Shown here one piece after another: positions 1 to 7,691 of a stretch of DNA of 64,000 bases. The DNA comes from JBCAXA01 sp039183535 (GTDB taxonomy: Bacteria > Pseudomonadota > Gammaproteobacteria > Steroidobacterales > Woeseiaceae), in contig JBCDBO010000008.1 in the NCBI GenBank assembly GCA_039183535.1, positions 1 to 64,000 on the forward strand, read 5' to 3'. Made by a program: the position numbers and the translations under genes. The stretch's first letter is position 1, and each line of letters begins with the position of its first letter. The notes beneath the pieces are model-generated. The model worked only from the letters and a program-made list of their open reading frames with translations. It was not told where the DNA came from and made no database searches.

Positions 1-407
1 ATGCTGCGAAGCGCGACTTCAAAGCGGACTTGATCGTTACCGGCCGCGGTGCAGCCGTGCGCTACCGTATCGGCGCCGTGTTCGGCGGCGACCTCGGCTA
101 AGACTTGCGCTTGTACGCTGCGCTCAGCACCCACGCACAGTGGGTACAGTTGACCACGCCGAACGTTGCCGGCGATTAAGTACCGCAGTGTCGACTCAAA
201 GAAACGCTGCCGTGCGTCGATTTGGACGTGCTCGATCGCGCCCAAAGCCTTCGCGCGTGCTTCAAGATCGGCCATAGACGCCGCGTCGAGCCCACCCGTG
301 TCGACATTGACCGTCACGATCGGGCGGCCGTGCTCAGCGGCGAGCCATGGGATACAAAACGACGTATCGAGACCGCCTGAGTAAGCCAGTAGGATCGGTG
401 CGCTCAT
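1..407 (-). CDS. argG: Argininosuccinate synthase, N-terminal part (runs off left edge)
   Basis: Catalyses ATP-dependent joining of citrulline and aspartate to argininosuccinate, the penultimate step of arginine synthesis. The frame is open from an ATG at 407 to the window edge, so about the first 135 residues are present. The start reads MSAPILLAYSGGLDTSF, which carries the SGGLDTS pyrophosphate-binding loop of N-type ATP pyrophosphatases. It is followed by a stretch typical of ArgG (VTVNVDTGG, then a Cys-containing LYPLCVGAERS segment and AHGCTAAGNDQVRFE). The ATG overlaps the argR stop codon (ATGA at 407-404), so argR and argG are translationally coupled and probably co-transcribed from the operator at 905-928. 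The C-terminal part is outside the window. Confidence 0.92.
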   Translation of the reverse strand, partial: MSAPILLAYSGGLDTSFCIPWLAAEHGRPIVTVNVDTGGLDAASMADLEARAKALGAIEHVQIDARQRFFESTLRYLIAGNVRRGQLYPLCVGAERSVQAQVLAEVAAEHGADTVAHGCTAAGNDQVRFEVALRS

Positions 408-871
408 GGCCGGATTCCGCGCGGCCCGAGCTGCTCAATACGGCGCATGATATTGCGCGTTCCCGCGTGCGATGACGTCGCGATGAACAGCGTGTCATCG
501 CCCGATACGGTGCCAACAATCTCTGGCCAGTCGGCCCGGTCAACGGCCAGTGCCACGCGCTGCGCCGCTCCGGTTGCCGTGCGAATGACGACGAGGTTGG
601 GACCGGCGTTACGTACCGCGCGAATGAATCCGGTGGCATCGCCCAGTTCGCTGTCCGCGATGGTCGCTGTTGCCGGTGGCAGCCGATACCCATGGGTCGT
701 TTTTTGCACGCCCAAAACATTGAAGTCGCGGCTGACGCTTGATTGAGTGGCGTCGAAACCGACCGCTTGCAGCTGATCGACGACATCGCGTTGCGTCGCG
801 ACAGGCTGCTCTTTGAGAATGGCAATGATCGCCGCGCGGCGACGGGACAATCCTTCGGGGTCTGCGGGCAT
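404..871 (-). CDS. argR: Arginine repressor
   Basis: Hexameric arginine-responsive repressor of arginine synthesis genes. At 155 residues it has the family length. The N-terminal winged helix-turn-helix (about residues 8-65) ends in a recognition helix with SVSRD (45-49), the family's signature S-x-SRD. The C-terminal oligomerisation and arginine-binding domain contains SGDDTLFI (123-130), with the GDD acidic residues that bind arginine. An AGGAG lies 11 bases before the ATG. It is the first gene of an argR-argG pair, and an 11-bp-arm palindrome in its upstream region probably makes it autoregulated. Pairing a repressor directly with argG resembles local feedback wiring. Confidence 0.93.
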   Translation of the reverse strand: MPADPEGLSRRRAAIIAILKEQPVATQRDVVDQLQAVGFDATQSSVSRDFNVLGVQKTTHGYRLPPATATIADSELGDATGFIRAVRNAGPNLVVIRTATGAAQRVALAVDRADWPEIVGTVSGDDTLFIATSSHAGTRNIMRRIEQLGPRGIRP

Positions 872-904
872 GGTGGTAGACGCTCCTCTAAGTTGCGCAT
901 ATCA

Positions 905-928
905 TGCATATAATGCACATTATATGCA
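905..928. promoter_or_regulatory. ARG-box-like operator with two opposed -10 elements
   Basis: Perfect inverted repeat with 11-base arms, TGCATATAATG and CATTATATGCA, around a 2-base centre. It contains two overlapping TGCAT/ATGCA-type half-site pairs that resemble ARG boxes. A TATAAT hexamer lies in it on each strand (909-914 plus, 924-919 minus). One protein bound here would therefore cover the -10 of both argR-argG and the divergent esterase. ArgR binding is inferred from position. I found no convincing -35 for either promoter. Confidence 0.7.
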
Positions 929-948
929 ATAGCAACTAAGGAGTACCT

Positions 949-1620
949 GTGCTCGATACGGTTGAAGTAAATCCTGCGGGACCGGCGGACGGTTCGGTGA
1001 TCTGGCTGCACGGTCTTGGTGCCGATGGCCACGATTTCGAGCCGATCGTGCCGGAGCTCAAACTCGGGCCGGATCTCGCGCTGCGATTTGTCTTTCCGCA
1101 CGCGCCGGTTCGCCCGGTTACGCTGAATGGCGGTATGGCGATGCGAGCGTGGTATGACATTCTCGGTTTGGATCGGCAAGCCAAGCAGGACGAGGCCGGT
1201 ATTCGTGCTAGCGCCAACGCTGTGAACGGGTTAATTGCCGCCGAGATCGAGCGCGGCACGCCGCCGCAGAACATCGTCGTTGCCGGGTTTTCGCAAGGCG
1301 GTGCGATCGCGACCTTTACGGCATTGACCTATCCGGTTCGCCTCGGCGGTCTTATCGCGTTATCGACGTATCTGCCGCTCGCCGACACGTTGGCGGAGGA
1401 GCGCCACTCGGCCAATGCCGATCTTGGCGTGTTCGTCGCGCATGGCGAATTCGATCCGACCCTGCCGCTCGCCTACGGCGAGGATTTGCGGGATCGATTA
1501 ACGGCGTTTGGTCATACCGTTAGTTGGCACAGTTACCCGATGGCACACGCTGTTTGCCCGCCGGAGATCGACGCGATCAGCGACTTTTTGCGCGCCGCGT
1601 TCAGCGACAAAGACGCTTAA
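949..1620 (+). CDS. Carboxylesterase/phospholipase-like alpha/beta hydrolase
   Basis: Serine esterase of the carboxylesterase II / acyl-protein thioesterase-like family (YpfH type), 223 residues. The oxyanion-hole motif HGLGADG is at 21-27, the nucleophile elbow GFSQGG places Ser115, and Asp169 (HGEFDP) with His200 (YPMAHAV) completes the triad. There is no signal peptide, so it is cytoplasmic. The start is GTG at 949, chosen because AAGGAG at 938-943 is spaced 5 bases before it. The leader from the presumed -10 is short and lies directly downstream of the ArgR-like operator, so arginine may influence its expression (inference). The natural substrate is not deducible. Its stop overlaps that of the convergent gene by 4 bases. 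Confidence 0.88.
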   Translation: MLDTVEVNPAGPADGSVIWLHGLGADGHDFEPIVPELKLGPDLALRFVFPHAPVRPVTLNGGMAMRAWYDILGLDRQAKQDEAGIRASANAVNGLIAAEIERGTPPQNIVVAGFSQGGAIATFTALTYPVRLGGLIALSTYLPLADTLAEERHSANADLGVFVAHGEFDPTLPLAYGEDLRDRLTAFGHTVSWHSYPMAHAVCPPEIDAISDFLRAAFSDKDA

Positions 1621-2381
1621 GTGGCGAGTGCGAACGTCTCGCGGGTTTCGCCGCTGACCGTACCATCGGGTCGGTAGCGCCGTTCCATGTAACGCGCCCG
1701 TCCGTCGGGACGAATCCAGGCCAGGCTCGTTGAGCGTGTCCCATATTCATCGCCGATGATGAACGGCGCCGTTAACGCGCGGTGCCAACCGGCGGGCAGG
1801 TCTAGCTCCGGTGTGTCACCGACGTTGGCTTGAGTCATGTCGCGCAGCGGTGCGAACAATTGCGACGGCTCTGCCGCGCCGGCAGCGAGCCAATCAGTAA
1901 CGGCCGATTTGACACTGACGAGCTTCGGCCACGGCGTATCGAGCAGCGCGTTGCTGACCGCGTGCACACCGTGACCGAGTGGGCGGATCGGATCGTCCGC
2001 TCGATTGCTGATGTAGAAGGCGCGCTCGGGCCCGGTGCCGATCAGTAAATTAAAGCCCGCGTAGGCGGCCAGTTCGATGCGCTCGGCGTATTGCTCGGCC
2101 GTATCCGTTCCATTTAGGAAATCGGTCAGCAACTGACCTCGGGAACGCGGGGATGTTGCATCGGTGCGCTCGCGAAAGTTTGTCACCAAGCCGAACCGCC
2201 CATTGCGCGTTAGCCCGTACCAGGTGCCGCCGGCTACTTCGTCGCGACCGGCCAACAGTCCCGGTTGAGCTTGCCACCAGCGGGCTGGCGCCGTGGGGCG
2301 GGCGTGGAATTCGTCGCGGTTGCCGATCATCAAAAACGGCAATTCCGGTGACGCGTTTAGCGCGATTAAAGCCAGGCACAT
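1617..2381 (-). CDS. NRDE/TANGO2-family protein
   Basis: 254 residues. Begins MCLALIALN and carries the family signature GNRDEFHARPTAPARWW near residue 20, followed by AGGTWYGLTRNGRFGLVTNFR. This is the NRDE superfamily (Ntn-hydrolase-like fold, Cys2 exposed after Met removal), homologous to eukaryotic TANGO2, which has been linked to haem handling and lipid homeostasis. The bacterial function is not established. It starts 2 bases after the nudC stop and is very probably co-transcribed with nudC. Confidence 0.85.
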   Translation of the reverse strand: MCLALIALNASPELPFLMIGNRDEFHARPTAPARWWQAQPGLLAGRDEVAGGTWYGLTRNGRFGLVTNFRERTDATSPRSRGQLLTDFLNGTDTAEQYAERIELAAYAGFNLLIGTGPERAFYISNRADDPIRPLGHGVHAVSNALLDTPWPKLVSVKSAVTDWLAAGAAEPSQLFAPLRDMTQANVGDTPELDLPAGWHRALTAPFIIGDEYGTRSTSLAWIRPDGRARYMERRYRPDGTVSGETRETFALAT

Positions 2382-2383
2382 CG

Positions 2384-3271
2384 TTACTCGCCCGCGTGAA
2401 CCCAGGTATCGATCAACTGGCGGGCGATCGACTGACGTGGCGGTATTTTCACGCGTCGTTCGCGAATGTCGTCGCGGGTAAACCAGCGGACGTCTTCCAG
2501 CTCGTTATCGTTGCAGTGAATATCGAAACTGGTCGCGTGGGCATGAAATCCGACCATCAATGACGATGGAAACGGCCACGGTTGCGAAGAGTGGTAGCTC
2601 ACAGCGCGAATTTTAATGTTCGTTTCCTCATAGACCTCACGCGCGACGGCGTCTTCCAAGCTTTCGCCGGGCTCTACGAAGCCAGCGATCGTTGAGAAAA
2701 GGCCTTCGCGCCAACTCGGCTGCCGACCGAGCAAGCAGCGCTGCTCGTGGCTGACGAGCACGATAATCGCTGGATCAACGCGCGGAAAGGTGCGATTGCC
2801 ACAGGCCTCGTTAGTGCACCGGCTCGCATAGCCGGCGGCTTCGAGCTTTGTTGCGGAACCGCAGCGCGCGCAAAAGCGTTGTCCTTGTCGCCACCTCGCC
2901 ATTCCGACCGCGTGAGCCGCTAAATTCGCCTCGTGCGCTGGCAACCAGCGACCAAGCTCGCGCAAATCGATGAAGTCGACATCGTCGCCGCCGAGTGATG
3001 GCAGCGAGTCGGCTAGCAAGGCAAACACCGGGGCTCCATCGTGTAAGCCCAAAAACACACTATCGTCCGGGTCATGACTGAAGCCTGCCGTGCTGGCAGG
3101 CAACAAGGCTAAGCGCTGCGTATCACGAACTGCCGCGACTGTGCCACCGTTAACAAGAACGAAGCGGGTGTGTTCTTGGCGCAGTGCGGTCGCTTGCCAG
3201 CGCGGGTCGGTGCGAAATTCGGCGGCGCGGTCGACATAGGCGCCGGCGAAGACGTTGTGCGGTTCAGGCAT
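2384..3271 (-). CDS. nudC: NAD+ diphosphatase / NAD-RNA decapping Nudix hydrolase
   Basis: Hydrolyses NAD(H) to NMN(H) and AMP, and in E. coli also removes NAD caps from RNA. 295 residues. An N-terminal domain (1-125) is followed by a zinc ribbon with C134, C137, C152 and C157. The Nudix box starts at G197 (GFVEPGESLEDAVAREVYEE), with the REVYEE core at 211-216. SQPWPFPSS at 229-237 is the motif diagnostic for NudC rather than other Nudix enzymes. It is first of a two-gene unit with the NRDE protein. Confidence 0.94.
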   Translation of the reverse strand: MPEPHNVFAGAYVDRAAEFRTDPRWQATALRQEHTRFVLVNGGTVAAVRDTQRLALLPASTAGFSHDPDDSVFLGLHDGAPVFALLADSLPSLGGDDVDFIDLRELGRWLPAHEANLAAHAVGMARWRQGQRFCARCGSATKLEAAGYASRCTNEACGNRTFPRVDPAIIVLVSHEQRCLLGRQPSWREGLFSTIAGFVEPGESLEDAVAREVYEETNIKIRAVSYHSSQPWPFPSSLMVGFHAHATSFDIHCNDNELEDVRWFTRDDIRERRVKIPPRQSIARQLIDTWVHAGE

Positions 3272-3325
3272 ACCGGGATCGTGAACTACGGAGCCCGGAT
3301 TGTGCCACGGAACAGCACACAGAAA

Positions 3326-3350
3326 CGGTGACGGCGTGGCGCCGTCACCG
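3326..3350 (-). terminator. Hairpin downstream of mscL
   Basis: Perfect 11-bp stem (CGGTGACGGCG / CGCCGTCACCG) with a TGG loop, 16 bases past the mscL stop. On the minus strand it is followed by TTTCTG, a weak U-tract. Probably a Rho-independent terminator for mscL that separates it from nudC. Confidence 0.65.
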
Positions 3351-3365
3351 TCTCATAAGCGATGC

Positions 3366-3779
3366 TTACTTTTTCAGAAGATCGCGAATTTCTTCGAGCA
3401 GAACCTGCTCTTTCGGAGGCTCCGGCGGCGCTGCTGGCGCTTCTTCTTCTTTGCGCTTCAGGCTATTCATCGCCTTAATCACCATAAAGATGGCAAACGC
3501 GACGATCACGAAGTCGATAACGACGTTGGCGAATGTGCCGTACTTGACGACCGCGGCACCGGCTTCTTCAGCGGCTGCCAGCGTCGCGTAATCGCCTTCA
3601 CCGAGATTGATGAATTTGTTTGAGAAATCGACGCCGCCGGTAATGACACCGATGAGCGGCATTAGCAGGTCGCCAACAAACGAACTGACAATTTTTCCGA
3701 AGGCACCGCCGATCACGATACCGACCGCCATATCGACGACATTGCCGCGCATGGCAAATTCTTTGAACTCTTGAAACAT
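3366..3779 (-). CDS. mscL: Large-conductance mechanosensitive channel
   Basis: Pentameric inner-membrane channel that opens under extreme membrane tension and releases solutes on hypo-osmotic shock. 137 residues, the normal length. N-terminal helix FQEFKEFAMRGNVVDMAVG, then TM1 with the glycine-rich pore stretch GIVIGGAFGKIVSS, a periplasmic loop, TM2 (VVIDFVIVAFAIFMVIKAMN) and the C-terminal bundle helix EQVLLEEIRDLLKK. A GGGGT precedes the ATG and a TTATAA-like -10 lies upstream near 3810-3820. Monocistronic, with its own terminator. Confidence 0.96.
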   Translation of the reverse strand: MFQEFKEFAMRGNVVDMAVGIVIGGAFGKIVSSFVGDLLMPLIGVITGGVDFSNKFINLGEGDYATLAAAEEAGAAVVKYGTFANVVIDFVIVAFAIFMVIKAMNSLKRKEEEAPAAPPEPPKEQVLLEEIRDLLKK

Positions 3780-3903
3780 GGTCTACCCCGTCTACAGTTT
3801 TTTCTTAGTTATAACGTGCTGGTTTATCCCCAGCTGCCGCGAAGCATACCGGATTTTGTCAAAAAGCTGACGGAATCGCCGTGACAGCGCGGCCCGACAA
3901 GAT

Positions 3904-4485
3904 CTAGACAAAGCGGTTAACGCCGGGGCGGCGCTGCACATTCAAACGCAGCTCGCAGCCGGGGCAGCGGTGAAAGTCGATGCCGAGCCGGTCGTGGACG
4001 TAGCGCAACTGGCAATCATTGCAGTCGGTAAGCACGAGTGCGTCACCGAGGATCTGCAGCAATGCCCACGCCCATTCAAAGTTGTACAGCGGTGCAGCGT
4101 AGAGTCGCCGGTACGTGTCGTAGGCGGCCAACGCCCGGTGGCCGTACTCGATATCGGGCGTCTGCCAATTCTGGATGATCGTACCGGCGGCATCGCTGCT
4201 CAGCAGGCCGGAGCTGACAAATAGGTAATACAGCGTCGTCGCCTGCATCTGGTGATCCGGGTTTTTGACGAAGTAAGCCACCTGCCGCGGGGATTTGCCG
4301 CGCCGCCGCCGCACGGTTGCTGCGGTCGTCGACTTGAAGTAACGGCTGTAGATTTTCCGAATTCGATCGTCGGAAAGACCGGTGCAACGCTTGATGGTGT
4401 GCGTGCGGGCCTCGACGGCGATGAGCTTCAGTGTCAATTCCAATTGACTGCGTTCGTGCAAATAGCGTGGCTGCAACACCGTCAT
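3904..4485 (-). CDS. FlhC-like transcriptional regulator
   Basis: 193 residues, resembling FlhC, the DNA-binding and zinc subunit of the FlhD4C2 activator. The N-terminal helical region (QLELTLKLIAVEARTHTIKRCTGLSDDRIRKIY) matches FlhC's start, and the C-terminal half has two CxxC pairs at C155/C158 and C174/C177. Their spacing is close to that of the four cysteines binding zinc in E. coli FlhC. It is divergent from a FlhD-like gene at 4606 instead of lying downstream of it in one operon. No flagellar genes are in the window, so the target could be a non-motility regulon. CAAAGGAAAGGG provides the ribosome binding site. Confidence 0.78.
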   Translation of the reverse strand: MTVLQPRYLHERSQLELTLKLIAVEARTHTIKRCTGLSDDRIRKIYSRYFKSTTAATVRRRRGKSPRQVAYFVKNPDHQMQATTLYYLFVSSGLLSSDAAGTIIQNWQTPDIEYGHRALAAYDTYRRLYAAPLYNFEWAWALLQILGDALVLTDCNDCQLRYVHDRLGIDFHRCPGCELRLNVQRRPGVNRFV

Positions 4486-4513
4486 ATCCCTTTCCTTTGT
4501 GGACTTTTTAGAC

Positions 4514-4572
4514 CATATGTAGCATATGAAAGGAATATATTGTCATCAATGTTCCAAAACGCCCATATATGG
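4514..4572. promoter_or_regulatory. Palindromic sites between the FlhC-like and FlhD-like genes
   Basis: The 120-base divergent spacer is AT-rich against its surroundings. It holds CATATG at 4514-4519 and again at 4523-4528 (spaced by TAG), and the 10-base palindrome CCATATATGG at 4563-4572. Such repeated dyads between divergent regulator genes are good candidates for autoregulatory binding sites. Which protein binds is unknown. Confidence 0.4.
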
Positions 4573-4605
4573 CAAATTAACCCTCAACAATCCAGGAGCG
4601 CAACG

Positions 4606-5226
4606 ATGACCCCAACCGGCCTCACGGCTACTGAGCTAGACGATATTCAGCAACTTAACCGCGCCTTCTTGCGACTGATCGCCGCGGAGCCTGACATTGC
4701 CCGCCCGCTGGCGGCTGAGCTGTCGCCGGCACTGGCCACAGCGCTGGCGGCCGACGGTCTTGGTGAGGTCCTGCTGGCGGAGCCAATACCGTTTTTGTTG
4801 TTCGACGTCAGTCTGCCGCGCCAGCCTGTGGCCGCGCCAACGCTGTTTTGTCCGTCGCCAAATGTCGTCGAATTGGCGCTGTTAGCCCTCGGGTTCATGC
4901 AGCGTTTGGGTCGCCGGGAGCGGTTTGCCCTGCGCGTCGCTGGCGGTGTTACGGCCGTCGAGCTCGAGTTGCTCCTCAGATTGAACATCGATGACATTGG
5001 GCGAACGATTCGCGCGGTCGATAACCCGGTTCGCCCCGCGCTGTGCCGCCCCCCGTTCTTGTGGCCGGCTATGCTGTCGGCTGCAGCGCGCCATGATCGG
5101 TCGCGGTTAAAAACACTGTTCTCGTTGGGGCATCAGCACCGCTTGCAGCGCGCGGCTGGCGAGGGTGGCCGGTCCCGGCGCGCGGCGCGGGCGATCGGCG
5201 TTGCCGAGCGGACGCTCGAACGCTAA
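4606..5226 (+). CDS. FlhD-like regulator with two apparent FlhD repeats
   Basis: 206 residues. Residues about 8-68 read like FlhD: an ELDDIQQLNRAFLRLIA helix, a helix with ATALAADGLGEVLLAEP, then the hydrophobic FLLFDV. Residues about 88-147 repeat the pattern (ELALLALGFMQRL, then VTAVELELLLRLNIDDIGRTI, ending near PALC). This suggests a fused pair where E. coli FlhD is a single ~116-residue domain that dimerises. The C-terminus is Arg-rich. The start is ATG 4606 with AGGAG at 4594-4598; the open frame extends upstream across the divergent promoter, but that part has no support. Divergent partner: the FlhC-like gene. It overlaps the convergent glycosylase by 4 bases. Confidence 0.7.
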   Translation: MTPTGLTATELDDIQQLNRAFLRLIAAEPDIARPLAAELSPALATALAADGLGEVLLAEPIPFLLFDVSLPRQPVAAPTLFCPSPNVVELALLALGFMQRLGRRERFALRVAGGVTAVELELLLRLNIDDIGRTIRAVDNPVRPALCRPPFLWPAMLSAAARHDRSRLKTLFSLGHQHRLQRAAGEGGRSRRAARAIGVAERTLER

Positions 5227-5852
5227 TCGACGTTGACGATCAGTCGATTCTGCAAGCCGTTTGTTTGTCGGTAGTAATGCCAGAGGTAATCGGCGGCGAT
5301 GCTCCGGTAAGGTGACCACCGGCGCGCTAGCTCGACCGGATCGTCTGGGCCGTGCGGGACCAATTGCCGGGCCGCGCGGTCGAGTGCCAAATCACCGGGT
5401 GGCCAGATGTCTGGCCTGCCGAGTGCCATCATCAGATAGATCGCCGCCGACCACGGGCCGATACCTTTCAACGTCGATAACGCCGCCAACGCGTCGTCGT
5501 CTGCTAATCGGGCGACGCCTGTGATCGAAAATCGGCGTTGCCGAATGGCTCGTCCAAGCTCGGCGCAGTAGTGGGCTTTCTGCCGCGTCAATCCGTAGCC
5601 CCGCAGTGTCGGTTCGCCAGCCGCCACCAGTGCCGTGGCCGATATGCGTCCTAAACCCGCGCGCAAGCGCCGGTAAATTGTGTCGGCCGCCCGGATCGAG
5701 ATCTGCTGCTCGAGAATGATCCGCACCAACGTGGCTAGATCGGCCGGACGTCGGCTTGGCGGTGGAGCGCCGTAGCGTCGCTGTACCGCCGCCAGCGCCG
5801 GGCATTGCGCTGCTAAGGCGCTGACCATCTTTGTATGGGTCGTCGCGTCCAC
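5223..5852 (-). CDS. alkA: DNA-3-methyladenine glycosylase II-like (HhH-GPD)
   Basis: Excises alkylated bases to start base excision repair. 209 residues, the size of the short AlkA-type enzymes lacking the Ada-related N-terminal domain. Features are LVRIILEQQIS (42-52) at the start of the HhH-GPD fold, the helix-hairpin-helix LKGIGPWSAAIYL (128-140), and the GPD-type motif IWPPGDLALDRA with catalytic Asp154. Convergent with the FlhD-like gene, 4-base overlap. It could also be called an OGG/AlkA-like glycosylase; exact base specificity is not readable. Confidence 0.85.
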   Translation of the reverse strand: MDATTHTKMVSALAAQCPALAAVQRRYGAPPPSRRPADLATLVRIILEQQISIRAADTIYRRLRAGLGRISATALVAAGEPTLRGYGLTRQKAHYCAELGRAIRQRRFSITGVARLADDDALAALSTLKGIGPWSAAIYLMMALGRPDIWPPGDLALDRAARQLVPHGPDDPVELARRWSPYRSIAADYLWHYYRQTNGLQNRLIVNVD

Positions 5853-5944
5853 TGTGTTTTACGCCGAGCCGGTGTGAGTTCGATACACTACGGTACTGGG
5901 GCGCCGCTAGCGCCTTTTTTGATGGCTTACCATTCCCGCAGTTT

Positions 5945-6886
5945 ATGTCAGCTTTAACCATTCGCCAGCTCCGCAAGCGTTACCCAAACGGTATTGAGGC
6001 GCTATGCGGTATCGATCTCGATGTTGAGCGCGGCGATTTTTACGCGTTGCTTGGACCGAACGGCGCCGGCAAGACAACGACCATCGGTATCGTCTCGTCG
6101 TTAGTGACGAAGTCGAGCGGCGAAGTTGAAGTGTTCGGTCATAGCATCGACTCGGCCCGAGAGCTCGCCAAGTCGGAGATCGGCTTGGTGCCGCAAGAGA
6201 TCAATCTCAACCTTTTTGAGCGGATCGAGTCGATCGTCGTCAATCAAGGCGGCTACTACGGCTTGACGCGATCGTTGGCGAAACAGCGCGCCGAGAAATA
6301 CTTAAAAGAGCTGCAGCTGTGGGACCGGCGCGGCGATATCGCGCGAAATTTGTCCGGTGGCATGAAGCGTCGGCTCATGATTGCACGGGCTTTGGTGCAT
6401 GAGCCGCGCTTACTGATCCTCGATGAGCCGACAGCCGGTGTCGACATTGAGATTCGCCGCACGATGTGGGACTTCCTGCGGGAGATTAACGAGCGCGGTA
6501 CGACGATTATATTGACCACGCACTACCTAGAGGAGGCCGAGAGCTTGTGTCGGCATGTCGGCATCATTGACGCCGGTTCCATCGTCATTAACGCCTCGAT
6601 GCACGATGTATTGCGGCGCCTGCAGCGCGAAACGTTTGTGTTGAATTCGCGCGAACCGTTGACGGCCGTACCAACGATCGATGGCTACGAGCTTGAGCTG
6701 CGCAAAGACGGTGACGTCGAAATCTCGATCGATAAGTCATCGAGTCTGAACGCGGTTTTCGATCGCTTAAGTGCCCACGGCATCGACATCGTGAGTATGC
6801 GACCGAAATCGAACCGCTTGGAGGAGCTGTTTATTGATCTCGTCGAGAACCGCCAAGCGGAACGCAATGCCGAGGCCGCATCGTGA
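5945..6886 (+). CDS. yadG: ABC-2 transporter ATP-binding protein (YadG-like)
   Basis: 313-residue nucleotide-binding subunit of an ABC-2 exporter. Walker A GPNGAGKT at 37-44, signature LSGGM at 136-140, Walker B LLILDEP at 156-162, and H-loop LTTHYLEEAE. The ATG at 5945 (MSALTIRQLRKRYPNG) is chosen over an in-frame upstream start because it begins at the normal point of the ABC fold. The following permease starts inside its stop codon (GTGA), so both form one operon. The E. coli YadGH substrate is unknown. Confidence 0.9.
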   Translation: MSALTIRQLRKRYPNGIEALCGIDLDVERGDFYALLGPNGAGKTTTIGIVSSLVTKSSGEVEVFGHSIDSARELAKSEIGLVPQEINLNLFERIESIVVNQGGYYGLTRSLAKQRAEKYLKELQLWDRRGDIARNLSGGMKRRLMIARALVHEPRLLILDEPTAGVDIEIRRTMWDFLREINERGTTIILTTHYLEEAESLCRHVGIIDAGSIVINASMHDVLRRLQRETFVLNSREPLTAVPTIDGYELELRKDGDVEISIDKSSSLNAVFDRLSAHGIDIVSMRPKSNRLEELFIDLVENRQAERNAEAAS

Positions 6887-7659
6887 ACGTCTGGCAGGTT
6901 AACTGGATCGGTTTCAAGACGATCGTCTATAAAGAGGTCTATCGCGTCATCCGGATTTGGGTCCAGACCTTGGTGCCGCCGGGTATCACGATGACGCTGT
7001 ACTTCATTATTTTTGGCAGCTTAATCGGCTCGCGAATCGGGCAGATGGACGGTTACTCATACATGCAGTTCATTGCGCCCGGACTGATCATGATGTCGGT
7101 CATCACCAACGCCTACGGCAACGTTGTTTCGTCATTCTTCGGCGCCAAGTTCGGCCGTCACGTCGAGGAGATGCTGGTCTCGCCATTGTCCAACGCAACC
7201 ATCATTCTCGGCCACGTTGCCGGCGGTGTTATTCGTGGACTCGCCGTCGGCGCCGTCGTTGCTGGAATTGCTTTGATTTTTACCGATCTCTCGGTCGAGC
7301 ATCCGGTGATTACCGTCTCGATGGTGTTTCTGACCGCCGTCGTGTTTTCGCTGGCCGGCTTCATCAACGCCATTTTCGCGCGCAAATTCGACGATATTTC
7401 GATCGTCCCGACGTTCGTTCTTACGCCTCTAACCTACCTTGGTGGGGTTTTCTATTCGATTTCGCTGCTGCCGGAGTTTTGGCAGAAGGTCTCGCTGGCC
7501 AACCCCATTCTCTATATGGTGAACGCCTTTCGGTTCGGCATCCTCGGGGCATCGGATATTCCGATCGCGACGGCCTTTATGATTGTGCTCGGTTTTGTCG
7601 TGTTGCTCTTCTCGATGTGCTACTGGCTCATGGTTCGCGGTATCGGGATCCGCGAATGA
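6883..7659 (+). CDS. yadH: ABC-2 transporter permease (YadH-like)
   Basis: 258 residues with six predicted membrane segments of the ABC-2 permease fold. Very close to E. coli YadH in the stretch RIWVQTLVPPGITMTLYFIIFG and in FIAPGLIMMSVITNAYGNV. It starts with GTG inside the yadG stop codon, indicating tight coupling. Inner-membrane half of an exporter of unknown cargo. Confidence 0.92.
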   Translation: MNVWQVNWIGFKTIVYKEVYRVIRIWVQTLVPPGITMTLYFIIFGSLIGSRIGQMDGYSYMQFIAPGLIMMSVITNAYGNVVSSFFGAKFGRHVEEMLVSPLSNATIILGHVAGGVIRGLAVGAVVAGIALIFTDLSVEHPVITVSMVFLTAVVFSLAGFINAIFARKFDDISIVPTFVLTPLTYLGGVFYSISLLPEFWQKVSLANPILYMVNAFRFGILGASDIPIATAFMIVLGFVVLLFSMCYWLMVRGIGIRE

Positions 7660-7691
7660 GGCCGCGCATTGCCAACAGGCAGACGTAGCCA

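Noticed and set aside
334..1179. Long open frame on the minus strand through argR and the esterase region
   Set aside because: Shadow frame: the argR and esterase frames carry clear family motifs, and this one has none and crosses the divergent promoter.
4252..4605. Upstream extension of the FlhD-like frame to 4252
   Set aside because: It runs antisense through the FlhC-like gene and the divergent promoter; the ribosome binding site and FlhD-like sequence start at 4606.
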